Part shown: positions 11,509 to 22,652 of the stretch, one piece after another
How the letters are laid out: each line of letters begins with the position of its first letter
Position numbering within the stretch: the stretch's first letter is position 1
Assembly (NCBI GenBank): GCA_032768795.1
Contig: CP136496.1
Span: 1,860,001-1,924,000 of the forward strand
Reading direction: 5' to 3'
Length of the DNA: 64,000 nucleotides
Source of the DNA: Tremella fuciformis
Taxonomy: Eukaryota; Basidiomycota; Tremellomycetes; Tremellales; Tremellaceae
Notes under the pieces: model-generated
What the model saw: only the letters and a program-made list of their open reading frames with translations
Databases searched by the model: none
What the model was told of the DNA's origin: nothing
Program-made: the position numbers and the translations under genes

Positions 11509-12280
11509 TGTCAGGAAACCGACATGGCATCCTGACCACGAGACTACCACGAGGCAATTTCCGACGGAAACATCCAAAGGATCCTACGAACCGAAGAACG
11601 TGAGTACGGTAGAACTGTCACTATTAGTCACGAATAACTACGACTTGTTCTTGAAAGCGCTGGAACAACCTGGAGAACGATAGAGGGATACGTCTCAGTC
11701 TGCCATCGGCCGATTTGAGATAGGAACGCACGCAAGGACAAGAGTCAGGTCCACGATAACGGAGGATAGAGTTATCTCACAGTCAGGGCCACGGGGCGGA
11801 GACCGAGGACGATAAGGACGACGACGGGCACGCAAGGAGATTAGATGCAAGCCAGCGCGGAGAGAAGACGATAGAAGAGAAGAGAGACGACGAGAGAATA
11901 CTAGAGAGTATTGGGAACGAGTAGAAGCGACTAGGAGAACGATGGAACGATCCACGAAGGACGATGCTAGAAGGATCAGAGGGAGAGCGGGCGAGAGCCA
12001 GCAGATACTTAAGAAGGAAGATCGCAGAGGAAGTTCCTCAGCGATCTAGTTAACTAGTCCTCTAGATAGAACGTCTACTTAGAGAATCGACCGTACCAGT
12101 GACGAGAGATAGATAAGTGAAGTGAGTCTTGATCGCTCCTCACCCAGCTTGGTTCCACTCTACTCTTGTTCGTTACTATCTGTTACGAATAGTCGTTAAT
12201 AGTTAGCAGCTTGAACCGATAGATTGATTTAGGTGAGCTTTAGTTGGATCTAATACAGGTCACCGGGTACAGGTCTGACA
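11509..12280 (+). repeat. 5' LTR of chromovirus (772 bp)
   Basis: Starts TGTCAGGAAACC and ends GGTCTGACA (TG...CA with short inverted ends). It matches 19643-20414 at a constant offset of 8134 bp; the only difference I see is T versus C at 11526/19660 (GACATGG versus GACACGG). The PBS match places an inferred RNA start at about 12039; ACTTAAG at 12006-12012 would lie about 30 bp upstream, like a TATA element. Confidence 0.95.
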
Positions 12281-12282
12281 GA

Positions 12283-12295
12283 TAACTAGATCGCT
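12283..12295 (+). other. Self-primer-type primer-binding site
   Basis: TAACTAGATCGCT lies two bases after the 5' LTR and is the exact reverse complement of AGCGATCTAGTTA inside the LTR (12039-12051). This is the arrangement of Tf1/sushi-type elements, in which the 5' end of the element RNA folds back and primes its own reverse transcription instead of a tRNA. That the RNA starts at 12039 is inferred. Confidence 0.8.
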
Positions 12296-12329
12296 CATAT
12301 CCTTCGACAAGCCACCAAATCAAGACGAC

Positions 12330-13574
12330 ATGTCCTCTGCACCTGCGACCGGGTACGGCCTTAGGAACCGAGGCGCGACAGGCAATCCCGACGCAGAGCA
12401 TGAGCCGATCACTCCTCCCACTGGGACTACCACGGAGGAAGGAGAAGGAGCCCAAGGTACGCCAGGCGTGTACGAGCCAGGCGCTCAAGAAGACACGATG
12501 GAGTCTACCCAGGATGATGGGCTCTCTTCGATCAGGACCCAACTCGATAAGATTGGTGAGGCACTATTGCTTTTGAGTCAGAATCAAAGGATGATGACTG
12601 AGCATCGAGTGAACCAATTCGAGACTAATACGAACAAATCGAACAACAAGGAACCAAAGGTCAACTCTCCGGACGAGTATCAAGGAGAAAGGAACAAGCT
12701 CACCGGATTCCTGACGCAGTGTCAGCTGGTCTTCGACTTACAACCAGCCCGATACGCCACCGACTATGCCAAGATCCGATATATGATATCGTTCTTTAGG
12801 AAGGCGCCACTGCACTCTATTGAGGCGCACTTAGCTAAGGATGTCGACGATCAGCCTAGATGGCTTCACGATTACGGGTTGTTCATCAAACACATCAAAC
12901 GAACCTACGGAGATCCAGATGAAGTTCATACAGCCGAACGGAAACTATTAGCGATCCAACAAAAGTCTTCTGTTACGAATTACTTTGCAGAGTTCGAACA
13001 GTTATCATCATTGCTGGATTGGCCCGATTCGGTTCTCATCGCCAAGGCTAGGGAAGGCTTGAAGCCCTCTCTCAAGGACGCCATCGCTACCAAGGTGGAG
13101 GAAATCCCTAAGACCTGGAACGACTTTGTCACGGTGATCACGAGACTTGATGAACGCATGTTCGAGAGGGAACAAGAGAAGAAGAACGAACAAGGACGCC
13201 CAGAGAGGCATGAACCGCGACAAATAGAAACGAATAGTGGGCGAGTGCGACCAACTGTTACCAGTTTTAACCGCTCATCAGAAACCAGCACAGTCAAGAG
13301 CACTCAGCCACCGCGTGCGACCACCCCATGGAATGGCAACCCATTTACGGGCCTAGGTATGCGACCACGCCTGAGTGAGTTCGAGAAGCAGAGACGAAGG
13401 GATTCGGGCTTATGCTTTTCTTGCGGACAGAGTGGTCATCAGGCCAAGGACTGTTCGCAATCGACGCGATCTCAAGGAACGGTGGTCTCTTCCAATGCTA
13501 CGAACACCTACCAGCGTACCACGACCCCTTCTACGAGCTCGCAACAGTCAAAAGTAAGCGCCCCGTCGAATTGA
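12330..13574 (+). CDS. gag: Chromovirus Gag (414 aa)
   Basis: ATG-initiated frame. An acidic, disordered N-terminus is followed by a retrotransposon Gag capsid-like region (about residues 100-260, with YQGERNKLTGFL and FRKAPLHSIEAHLAKD) and one CCHC zinc knuckle CFSCGQSGHQAKDC at about residues 363-376. It forms the particle that packages element RNA in the cytoplasm. Pol follows in the -1 frame and overlaps the last 160 nt, so Gag-Pol would need a -1 frameshift. No classical slippery heptamer is evident in the overlap. Confidence 0.9.
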   Translation: MSSAPATGYGLRNRGATGNPDAEHEPITPPTGTTTEEGEGAQGTPGVYEPGAQEDTMESTQDDGLSSIRTQLDKIGEALLLLSQNQRMMTEHRVNQFETNTNKSNNKEPKVNSPDEYQGERNKLTGFLTQCQLVFDLQPARYATDYAKIRYMISFFRKAPLHSIEAHLAKDVDDQPRWLHDYGLFIKHIKRTYGDPDEVHTAERKLLAIQQKSSVTNYFAEFEQLSSLLDWPDSVLIAKAREGLKPSLKDAIATKVEEIPKTWNDFVTVITRLDERMFEREQEKKNEQGRPERHEPRQIETNSGRVRPTVTSFNRSSETSTVKSTQPPRATTPWNGNPFTGLGMRPRLSEFEKQRRRDSGLCFSCGQSGHQAKDCSQSTRSQGTVVSSNATNTYQRTTTPSTSSQQSKVSAPSN

Positions 13575-16500
13575 GAGGGAGTCGGGGCTCAAACAAACCT
13601 CTCACTCTAGGTGCGGCATTCGAGAATTATAACGGAACAGAATTTATTGGGGACGAACTACTACCAAAAAGATCAATTGTATGCTACGATAACATGACCG
13701 AGAAACTACGATTGAGGGTACTCCTAACTGGCGGCCGGGCAAAGCTCCAGTGCGGATTCCCCTCCTTATATTGCCGACAAGGATATCTCTCCAACATCTT
13801 GTTCGACACTGGAGCCAGCTCCTGCTTTGTCGACTGGAGGTCAGAGATAGCCCAGACCCTAAACCACACCGTGATTGAACGACCCAAACACGTAGTAATG
13901 TTTGATGGACGTGCAAGCGCGTTTGGTCTGGTTCACACCTATATCGATACGAACATCCAACTTCATCCCGAATATCCCCCAATAGATGTCAAATTGCTTG
14001 TGACGGAATTAAATGGGGCCGACATTGTATTGGGATGGCCGTGGATGGCCGAGAACGGAGTAACCATTGATGCGAGGCATGGATGGGCTGAGTTCCCGTG
14101 CACTCCTGTGGTGAGAAAACCACACAGACGAAAAGGGAAGGCTTACAGGAAGCCCTATGCGTCCGGGACGACCTATCCCAACAACATCGAGATCGCGGAA
14201 AGCGGCAATCGATGGAGACCGATCTCAGTAACCCAGGAAGGTTCTGGCGAGGCTGGAATAAGCAACGATGGCGAAGGAGCAACAGAAACGAATAGCTACG
14301 AAGAAGCGCCAATGGCGGACGATCCTCTTGAAAGGGCTGGGACGGAAGACGGGACTCCCGTACTCAGTGACCCTTCTACGAGGGATGATGAGTCAAGCGA
14401 TGATTCTAGTGGAATCTACGACGACTACAAATACGGCAAGGATGAAGCCGGAACCGATCCGGAGGAATGGACGGCAATCGAAGATTTGCAAGATGTGACT
14501 ATTTGGAACAAATGGGGACGAATAGCACTTGAGGAGAAAGAATACGACCAAACAAGGGTAGAGGTGAACGGAGTAACCGCCAGTGAGAGCGACTCGTACA
14601 CGACCTTGAACGAGAAAGAACAGTCTTCGGCAAAGGAAAGCAAGATTCCAGAGGCCTACCAAGGATGGGAGGACTTGTTTGAAGAACCGAGTGGGTCGGC
14701 AGCGCTGCCGCCACATCGACCGTACGACCACAGGATAGAACTAAAGGAGGGAGGTAAGCTGCCTCTTGCTCCTCTCTATCAATTATCTCCGAAGGAAAAG
14801 AACGCCTTACACGAATACTTGGAAAAGGAGAAAGCGGAAGGAAAGATATACCATTCGTTATCACCTTATGGATCGCCGGCGTTCTTTGTCCCGAAGAAAG
14901 ACGGACGCTTACGACTAGTCGTGGACTATCGCAAGCTAAATGAAGCCACAGTAAATAGTGCCTATCCGTTACCATTAATCTCGCAGATCTTGGCAGATCT
15001 ACGTGACGCACGGTTCTACACGAAGCTGGATCTGGCAGGGGCCTATCAGCTGGTACGGATGGCTGAGGGGCACGAACACCTGACGGCGTTCAGGACTATC
15101 TTTGGTATGTTCTAGTCCACTGTGATGAGAGATGGCCTAAAAGGGGCTCCCGCAACGTTCCAACATTTTATGAACGATATATTTTCGGAACTAATAGGGA
15201 AAGGTGTCTACGTATATATCGACGACATTCTCATTTACGCGAAAACGGTTGAAGAACTTCGAGCTCTTACCAAGACAGTCTTCGATATACTACGACAATG
15301 GGAGCTTCGACTAAAAGCAGCAAAATGCGAGTTCGAGAAAGACAGCATTACATTCTTAGGACACAGGGTGTCTGCAGAGGGGATAGCAACCGACGAAGGA
15401 CTAACAAAAACTATTAGGAACTTCCCTATCCCGACTACACAGAAAGAACTACGATCTGCGGTGGGTCTTTTCAGTTACTACCGAAGATTTGTACCCAACT
15501 TCTCGGGAATTGCGAGACCTCTCAACAAGTTGATGTCGAAGAAAGCAAGGTTTATTTGGAACGAAGAGGCTGACAAGGCATTTCAGTCGCTGAAAGGTGC
15601 CCTGTCATCACCGCCTATTCTCGGGCACTTCGATCCAGAGCTCCCGATAGAGGTACACACGGATGCCTCGGACTTCGCCATTGGGTATGTGATCTACCAT
15701 GTGGATCGCAACACCATGAAGCGAATGGCAATCCATTATGGTTCAGCAAGGCTCAAACCGAATGAGGAGAACTGGACTGTCACCGAGAAGGAACTATTCG
15801 CAATTATTTATTGCTTACAACATCATCGAGCATATTTCGAGGGCAGCAAATGGCCAATAATCTTTGTTACCGACCATCAGCCCTTGATAGGGTATACCAT
15901 GCCGAAGCAGGTATCAAACAGGGAGGCCAGATGGGCAGAGATCCTGGCTCGCTTCGATCTACGAATAGTGTACACCCCAGGTAAGGGCAACGTGGTACCA
16001 GACGCCCTGTCGCGGCGACCTGACCTGGCAGGGACAAGAGGCGGCGACAGTTACCAAACGGACTCGAAGGTTCGACAGGTGATCGAGACAATCGATGCTG
16101 AGAACGAATTGGACCAAATAGTGACGAACTTAGAAGAGTCAAAGAAGACAGCTTCAATCGTTGAAGACCAGGAACCCCTCGAAATGTATGGGGTTACAAC
16201 GACCGAATCACCCAGTACAGCAGACCCGAACACGTATGACTGGATCATCGATGGAAGCAGAGTAAGGGAAGGGTATATGAAGGACGAGCAGTGTAGGCAA
16301 GTCATTGAAGGAATTGCCGCACAGAAGCCGCTCGGAGATATTAGGAACGAATTGCGACTATCAAACGATACTAGAGTCGAAATAGACCAACAAGGATTCA
16401 TCCGCATCGACGGCAAGATCTATATCCCAGACTACGATGATTTGAGGTTCAAGATCATAAACTCAAGACACGATACTCCGTTGGCAGGACATCCAGGAGT

Positions 16501-17905
16501 TAAGAGGACTATGAAGGCGGTTCAACGGGACTATTACTGGCCTGGGCTCACTGCGCACGTCACCAAGTACGTGTCGAGCTGCACAGCCTGTCTGCGCACC
16601 AAGCCTTTCAACCAGAGACCAAGAGGTCAGCTACGAACTTTGGAAGTTCCACGCCTACCGTTCGAGGACATCACGATGGACTTCATCGAAGAGCTGCCAG
16701 TCTCAAACAACTTCAATTCAATACTAGTAGTGGTCGACCGCCTGACAAAGTACACAGTGCTCATACCCACGGTAACGAAGTTGAACGCACCCGAAATGTG
16801 TTCGTTACTATTTGATACGGTTTTCTCCAGATACGGACTGCCGAGCACGATTGTATCCGACAGGGGAAGTAAATTTGTATCAGACTTCTGGAGAAGTCTA
16901 ACGGAGCAATTCGACATTCGATTGGCACTCAGCACGGCAAGAAGGCCGCAGACTGATGGTCAAACCGAGCGACATAACCAGAAGGTAGAGGGATTCATGA
17001 GGATCTTCACCAACTTCGACCAGGACAACTGGGCACCGTTGTTAGCATTCGCCCAGTTCGCCATCAACAACGCCCATCACGATACGATAGGAATGACCCC
17101 GTTCTATGCGCTACATGGATTTCATCCTAGATGGGTTCAGGAAATATTAGAACCGAATAAAGTCGACAATCAGCAAGCAAGACAACGTGCAAACTCAATG
17201 AATGAGGTGCACTCAATCTGCAGGGAGAACTATGTACGAGCAGGAAAGGAAATGGAGAAGTACTACAACAGGAAGCACCAGCCACAAGTCGAGATCAAGG
17301 ACGGAGACTATGTCATGTTGGACCTCGAAGGCCTTAACACGAAAAGACCCAGCAAGAAACTCGACTATAGGCGAGATGGGCCCTTCCAAGTGGAAGAGTC
17401 AATAGGAACACACGCGAAGAAATTGAAGCTACCAGCGACACTCAAGATCCACAATGTTTTTCATCTGTCCAGACTGCATCCCGTCAACATTATTAGCGTC
17501 GAAGACAAACGAATACGACCAAAAGGGCAACCACAAGGACTACCAACTATAGTGGAGCCTGATGCTGAATTTGAAGTCGAGAGGATTCTGGACTCGAGGA
17601 GAACAAGGAATGGAAAGGTCGAGTACCTAGTGGAGTGGAGAGGCTATGGGGATGATGAAGTGGGCTGGGAGCCGGAGGTGAACGTCAGAAACGCAGCAGA
17701 GGTTGTAAGGACATTCCACGAGCGACACCCCGACAAGCCCATTGGTCACACATTCGGAGGAATCAAGAAAGATAGGAGCTATTCGAAACGAATAAAGACA
17801 AATAGCGACAAAGAAGAGCCTATACGACCTAACAAACGACAACGAACTCAAGAGTCAGTCAGGCAAGAGGCCGGGCACAGGCATAATCTAAGAAGTCGTC
17901 AGTAA
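13412..17905 (+). pseudogene. pol: Chromovirus Pol, interrupted by one in-frame TAG
   Basis: One frame carries, in order: aspartic protease (LFDTGASSC, near 13800), reverse transcriptase (about 14750-15300, catalytic YIDDILIY near 15215), RNase H (HTDASDFAIG near 15660), integrase with an HHCC zinc finger (HDTPLAGHPG...CTACLRTK, 16470-16610) and the D-D-E core (MDFIEELP, VSDRGSKF, TDGQTERHNQ), then a chromodomain (VEYLVEWRGYGDDEVGWEPE, about 17570-17730) that defines chromoviruses. A TAG at 15113-15115 lies within the reverse transcriptase just before VMRDGLKGAPATFQ; the frame is otherwise open to 17905. The stop could be a nonsense mutation or a read-through site; the former is more likely because homologues have a sense codon there. 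The chromodomain suggests integration guided by histone marks. Confidence 0.9.
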
Positions 17906-17972
17906 CTATTAGTCCCAAATAGCATCCAGTGCGATTGAGGACTTCATAGGTACAACGATAGATGACTATATG

Positions 17973-19332
17973 CTACAGTTCCCTATTCTTCCTCTTCAGC
18001 GACTCCAAAGTACGAACAGCTGCCTCGGCTTCACCTATCTGGGAAATGCGCGAATGTATGTCCGCAAAAGTGCCCGCAGGAATAGTGACTGTCCCGGAGG
18101 TAGACGAATTCAATCGAGCGCGTTTGAGTCCCTTCAAACCTTCCTTGAGGGAAAGGAAATGCTCTCGTAAAACCTGAAGATAAGGCGCGGGGTCTGAGAA
18201 AGAACATGCCGAAGTGCACACAGCACAGCGAATTGAGCCTGGCTTGACTCAACAAACAAGCTTGGCCTTGAGACAACCTCGGCACGGTGGAACCGAAACC
18301 GGATATTTTTGCTGTTCGGCGAACTTCTCATTTGAAAGTGGGCGCGTGCCGCGAGCAGCACGCTTTGGCGGCGCCTCACCGGCCTTAAGCTCGGACGGCC
18401 GTTTGTAGGGCGGGGGGACATCGACAGTGTGGGACTATTCGTTACTATTAACCCCAAACAGTGCGAGATCACTTGCCTTCGGAACAAACTTAGACGGGGT
18501 CTGACTCGCGTGGGCGGCTGACATGAACGTGGAATAGTCCTACAATTAGTTTCTATTCGTAACGAATAGAAACTACTCACAATGGCCAGGATCTCTTCGG
18601 GATCAACTGATTCCGGAGTGGACGGAATGGGCTTGGTCTCGTCGAGCTCGCGAATAGGAGTATCGACAATGGCGCGTTGTTTCCCTTTCCCCTTGGAACC
18701 CTTCTTGCGAGGGGGTTCGGACTCTGTCTCCGACGAGCCCAGCTCGTCTTCGATGGCGGGGAGATCAGAGGAAAGAAGGAAGGCTGCTATTAGTTGCGGA
18801 TAAAATCGAATAGGAACGACTTACTAGGGTCTTCATCGACATTACCCTCGGGATCAGTAGTCTCGGATCCATCTGGAAACTATTAGGAACGAATACACAC
18901 GAGTACAAGAAAACAAACACACCTTCGGAATTGTTGTCAGCCTCCGGGGCGGGCGACGAAGTCTTGTCTTGGGCGGTGTTCAGAGGGGCAGTGGGGGCAC
19001 ATTCGAGAGCAGCGGGAGCTGAGACGGTGTCGGCGGGGGCGAGAGGCTGGGTGACGCCTTCTCCATCCGAGAGAGTGGGGAGGGCAGGTGTCTCGTCTGC
19101 TATTAGTGACAAATACGAGCGAGTAGTAGTAACTCACTCGGGTCTGCATCCATCTGGGTGAGATCTTGTCGGGTTTCGTTTGACGGAGCCAACTCGTCCA
19201 ACTCAGGCAGGGGCGTCATAGCGGGCGAGGTGGACTTGCGCGTGAAGCGTCCCTTATGCTCTTGGTCAGTAATAGCCGCGAACATGATCGAGTACTCACA
19301 CGTCGTTGGGCGGATGCGCGGGAGCGGGCCAT
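17973..19332 (-). CDS. Spliced antisense gene inside the chromovirus
   Basis: Read on the strand opposite gag-pol. Seven exons join in one frame: 19300-19332, 19138-19258, 18923-19099, 18825-18872, 18581-18786, 18477-18539 and 17973-18434. The introns are 41, 38, 50, 38, 41 and 42 nt; five have GT-AG ends and the sixth (18435-18476) has GC-AG (gcaagt). Several end in CTAATAG, a textbook branch point and acceptor. The product (277 aa to the first stop) starts MARSRASAQRR, is Ser/Pro/acidic with a basic patch (RKKGSKGKGK), and ends in a Cys cluster, CRGCLKAKLVC. There a TGA (18249-18251) interrupts; the same frame continues with IRCAVCTSAC and a predicted coiled coil (LREHFLSLKEGLKG...RTLESLKRKN) to 17973. 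The intact reading would have a CxxC-x6-C...CxxC zinc-binding pattern. I do not recognise the family; nucleic-acid binding is a guess. Confidence 0.75.
18548..18574. repeat. 27-bp near-perfect palindrome in antisense intron 5
   Basis: Arms of 13 bp (AGTTTCTATTCGT and ACGAATAGAAACT) flank one central base. Half-sites of the same sequence (CGAATAG / CTATTCG) recur in the LTRs, elsewhere in the element and in the other antisense introns. It could be a regulatory or protein-binding site; no function is known. Confidence 0.7.
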
Positions 19333-19628
19333 AGGGGTACGCCAAAAGTCAAGAAAAGTAGATGTACGAACGAACAACGAGAGGGCGCAGTCACGCCCTT
19401 ATGTATCCTGCGGGCGTCTATCGGCAAAACGGCGTTACGAGTAAAAACGAGTATGAGGCGGTCGCAAGAGCGAGCGGTTGCTAGGCAACTAGGGTGACAA
19501 CTCGCAGATGCTCGACATGTAGAAAGTCGTTGCTAGGCAACGGGACGATAAGCGACAACCGATAGGCAGTATCAGGAACAAATAAAAATCAGTCGCGACT
19601 AATCTTATCATGAAGGGACTCATGATGT

Positions 19629-19642
19629 AAAGGAGGGAGGAG
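19629..19642 (+). other. Polypurine tract of chromovirus
   Basis: AAAGGAGGGAGGAG directly precedes the 3' LTR, where the RNA primer for plus-strand DNA synthesis is expected. Confidence 0.9.
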
Positions 19643-20414
19643 TGTCAGGAAACCGACACGGCATCCTGACCACGAGACTACCACGAGGCAATTTCCGACG
19701 GAAACATCCAAAGGATCCTACGAACCGAAGAACGTGAGTACGGTAGAACTGTCACTATTAGTCACGAATAACTACGACTTGTTCTTGAAAGCGCTGGAAC
19801 AACCTGGAGAACGATAGAGGGATACGTCTCAGTCTGCCATCGGCCGATTTGAGATAGGAACGCACGCAAGGACAAGAGTCAGGTCCACGATAACGGAGGA
19901 TAGAGTTATCTCACAGTCAGGGCCACGGGGCGGAGACCGAGGACGATAAGGACGACGACGGGCACGCAAGGAGATTAGATGCAAGCCAGCGCGGAGAGAA
20001 GACGATAGAAGAGAAGAGAGACGACGAGAGAATACTAGAGAGTATTGGGAACGAGTAGAAGCGACTAGGAGAACGATGGAACGATCCACGAAGGACGATG
20101 CTAGAAGGATCAGAGGGAGAGCGGGCGAGAGCCAGCAGATACTTAAGAAGGAAGATCGCAGAGGAAGTTCCTCAGCGATCTAGTTAACTAGTCCTCTAGA
20201 TAGAACGTCTACTTAGAGAATCGACCGTACCAGTGACGAGAGATAGATAAGTGAAGTGAGTCTTGATCGCTCCTCACCCAGCTTGGTTCCACTCTACTCT
20301 TGTTCGTTACTATCTGTTACGAATAGTCGTTAATAGTTAGCAGCTTGAACCGATAGATTGATTTAGGTGAGCTTTAGTTGGATCTAATACAGGTCACCGG
20401 GTACAGGTCTGACA
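19643..20414 (+). repeat. 3' LTR of chromovirus (772 bp)
   Basis: Second copy of the LTR with the same ends and length as the 5' copy; one base difference seen. The antisense gene starts about 310 bp upstream of this LTR, so its promoter lies in the gap or in the LTR read backwards. Confidence 0.95.
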
Positions 20415-21122
20415 GTCACGTGCGTAGGTCGTCGAGGGCGTGGCCGTCGTGACACTTGACCCACTTGAGTCGGCTCTCCATCCACCCAAGACAATTGGAC
20501 TGATGGCTCGGGGCAGTCGACATCGCTCACGCTGGATGATGCTGAATTCTGTTGGCCAAGAGAGGACTCGGCAGGGGGCCGTTGACTCATGTGGCGCACT
20601 TGGCTTTGAGAGGTAGCTATTGGATACTACGCGCGACCTACGCAAATAACGAAGCAATGATCTCACGTTCCGTAGGCGCTGTATGAAGGGGTTGCTGAGC
20701 TCACACTGCCTCAATGATTCTCCGACTCTGCACCCGTCCGCTAGACCAGCACGAGCAAAAAGGAGATCTCTGAAAAGATGAGCAGAAAGTCGCCCAAGTC
20801 TGCGAGATGCCTTCTACGGGGCTTGGAGAGGAATCGTTGAGGGTCATGCCTCCATGCCTCTCTCTCTTCCTCCTGTCGGACCGGACTGTGTTCCAGGTAA
20901 AAGGAGAAAAGTAAGCGCGAAATGGGTTGCCTAGTTACGGCCATTGGCCCATCGTGTTTCAACCCGCATAGACCCCTGGGATCAGAAGGCAGATTTTATG
21001 CGGTAGTTGCCGATCACAGGCTTACTTGGTGCAAAAACCTGGATACAACCCGCACACAAGGCTGCGTTGCCTGGGCCGTGCCGGGCTGCTATGCAGGATT
21101 CATTCCTGGAGAGCAGCGGCCT

Positions 21123-21620
21123 GTACAGTACCCGGCCAAAATTCTTGGGACAACAAATTTCCGCATTTGGCTGTGAAATTGGCTGGGAGGGAATTTGCTC
21201 AACTTTGGAGAATCATTGCAGCATGCATACCAATGATAGAAATGTAGGATGCTCATGAGACCTGTTAGAGCGAGTTACCTTCTGTACGAGCGTCTCATAA
21301 TAATGCATTGTTAAGTGGAACTAAAGTTACAGAGTGCTGAAGAGGATGGCCAAATGGCCTTTTTGCTTAAAAAACCGAAAAATCGCCCAAACCCAGTCCT
21401 GTTCAGTAGCCTTTTGTGCAATGCACACTTGATTAATCTTTGCAGGCTGTATGCACAACTGAGCTCAAGACCTGTGTCATTTGTAGGATACCCGCTAGAA
21501 TCATGCATGCTTGACGGTTTGGGAGTTACAAGCTTCTGAAGTGAAGCAAAATCGCTCCCAGCCAAATTCACAGCCAAATGCGGAAATTTGTTGTCCCAAG
21601 AATTTTGGCCGGGTACTGTA
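21123..21620. repeat. Inverted repeat (about 80-bp arms, 335-bp spacer)
   Basis: 21123-21205 and the reverse complement of 21541-21620 share GTACCCGGCCAAAATTCTTG and the bases that follow with only a few mismatches; weaker similarity continues inward (GCATGCAT, TCCTACA/TGTAGGA). Possibly a foldback element or two inverted copies of one repeat. Confidence 0.7.
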
Positions 21621-22652
21621 CTCGTTGCTGCCAGAAGTCCGCAACTAGGTGGAGGCCAGTGTGGCAGCCGTTTTGGGAAAATTCTTGCCAACCTATGACA
21701 GGCTATTGCACATGCATCAAGCCTTGCAGTACTGTAAAAGCCGGACATATCTGAGTCTGCGGTCTGATAAAGACAATGATCCGGCCAGATAGCTGCATCA
21801 TCAAGACGCATATTGAAATTCAGGCGCCCAGACTGGGGTCTGACTGGGCAGTTTAGTCCAAAAAGCGAAAACCCTGTTGGGTTCACAGCAGTGTGGAGAT
21901 CTCCATGCATGATTTCTGACCATTGCAGCCCACACATCTTAAACTTCAACGCTTGCTGCTTCCTGCGATAGGCCTGGCTATGCTATAAATCCTAAATCCA
22001 TGGCACAAAAGTGTATAGAAGGCAACCCCAAAGTGGCTCACTGTTATGACCTGTCCCTGGCAAAGGGGAAGTCTGATCCAGAGACAGGATAGACGACAGA
22101 GGTTTACAGCAAGCTTGGCCCAAGACTGACAGGGATGGGCCGTAGTGCCGGTCGAAAGGTCGACAAAAGAGTGTATAAGGTCAAGTAAAAGAGTGTGGGG
22201 TAAAGAGCGACTATGAGTAAGTAAGGAGGTGGCGATTTGGCTGGGGCTGGCCAGTATTAGGGATAAGGGGGTGATAGGGAGGTAGAGTAGAGGTAGGAGA
22301 AGGAATATGAGAAGTACGATAGTTTTGGTTCTTGGGGAAATGGTCCGGAAACCCCCCGCTATATATATATCCAAGCGCCTCCCACGTTGTGACTGTTCTA
22401 CACCGCCACATTGTTGCAAAGTGCTCATCCACAATCCCACATTGAGGTGTTGTTGTAGCACATCCCTACATTGCGGTTCTGTGCACCCTCAGTTCCTCGT
22501 TGTGGCCATGTGTTGCCTCAAGAGCACAATGCGGCTTTGTGTATCCTCTAGAGCACATCGAGGCGACGTGAGGCCACACCTTGCCTCACGGATTGTTGTG
22601 GGTCGTTTCTTGTGCGAGGAACTTGCTGAATAGGTTGGGTCATGACACTCAC

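Larger units (their letters stand above)
11509..20414 (+). mobile_element. Ty3/gypsy chromovirus, young and nearly complete (8.9 kb)
   Basis: Bounded by two 772-bp LTRs that I can tell apart at only one base, flanked by the 5-bp duplication GTCAC (11504-11508, 20415-20419). Order: 5' LTR, PBS, gag, pol (protease, reverse transcriptase, RNase H, integrase, chromodomain), a spliced antisense gene, polypurine tract, 3' LTR. The near-identical LTRs mean recent insertion. Pol has one internal stop at 15113-15115, so this copy may depend on others for movement. Confidence 0.95.
11108..20454. repeat. Old solo LTR split by the chromovirus (436 bp when joined)
   Basis: Two pieces, 11108-11508 and 20420-20454, form one LTR that starts TGTCACG and ends GTGACA. 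It is flanked by a 5-bp duplication CTTGA (11103-11107 and 20455-20459). The interruption is exactly the chromovirus plus its own duplicated GTCAC. It resembles the 404-bp solo LTRs at 22.9-24.5 kb: GGCCCTCTC near the start, GTCGAGG repeats inside, GGCGTGGCC before the end. The GTCGAGG repeats here run from about 11197 to 11275. Confidence 0.8.

Noticed and set aside
11695..11955. 86-aa minus ORF repeated at 19829-20089
   Set aside because: It is simply the same stretch of both LTRs read backwards; Arg/Ser-rich and without support as a gene.
21311..21949. 212-aa minus-strand ORF
   Set aside because: Runs through an inverted-repeat arm and has no protein-like pattern.
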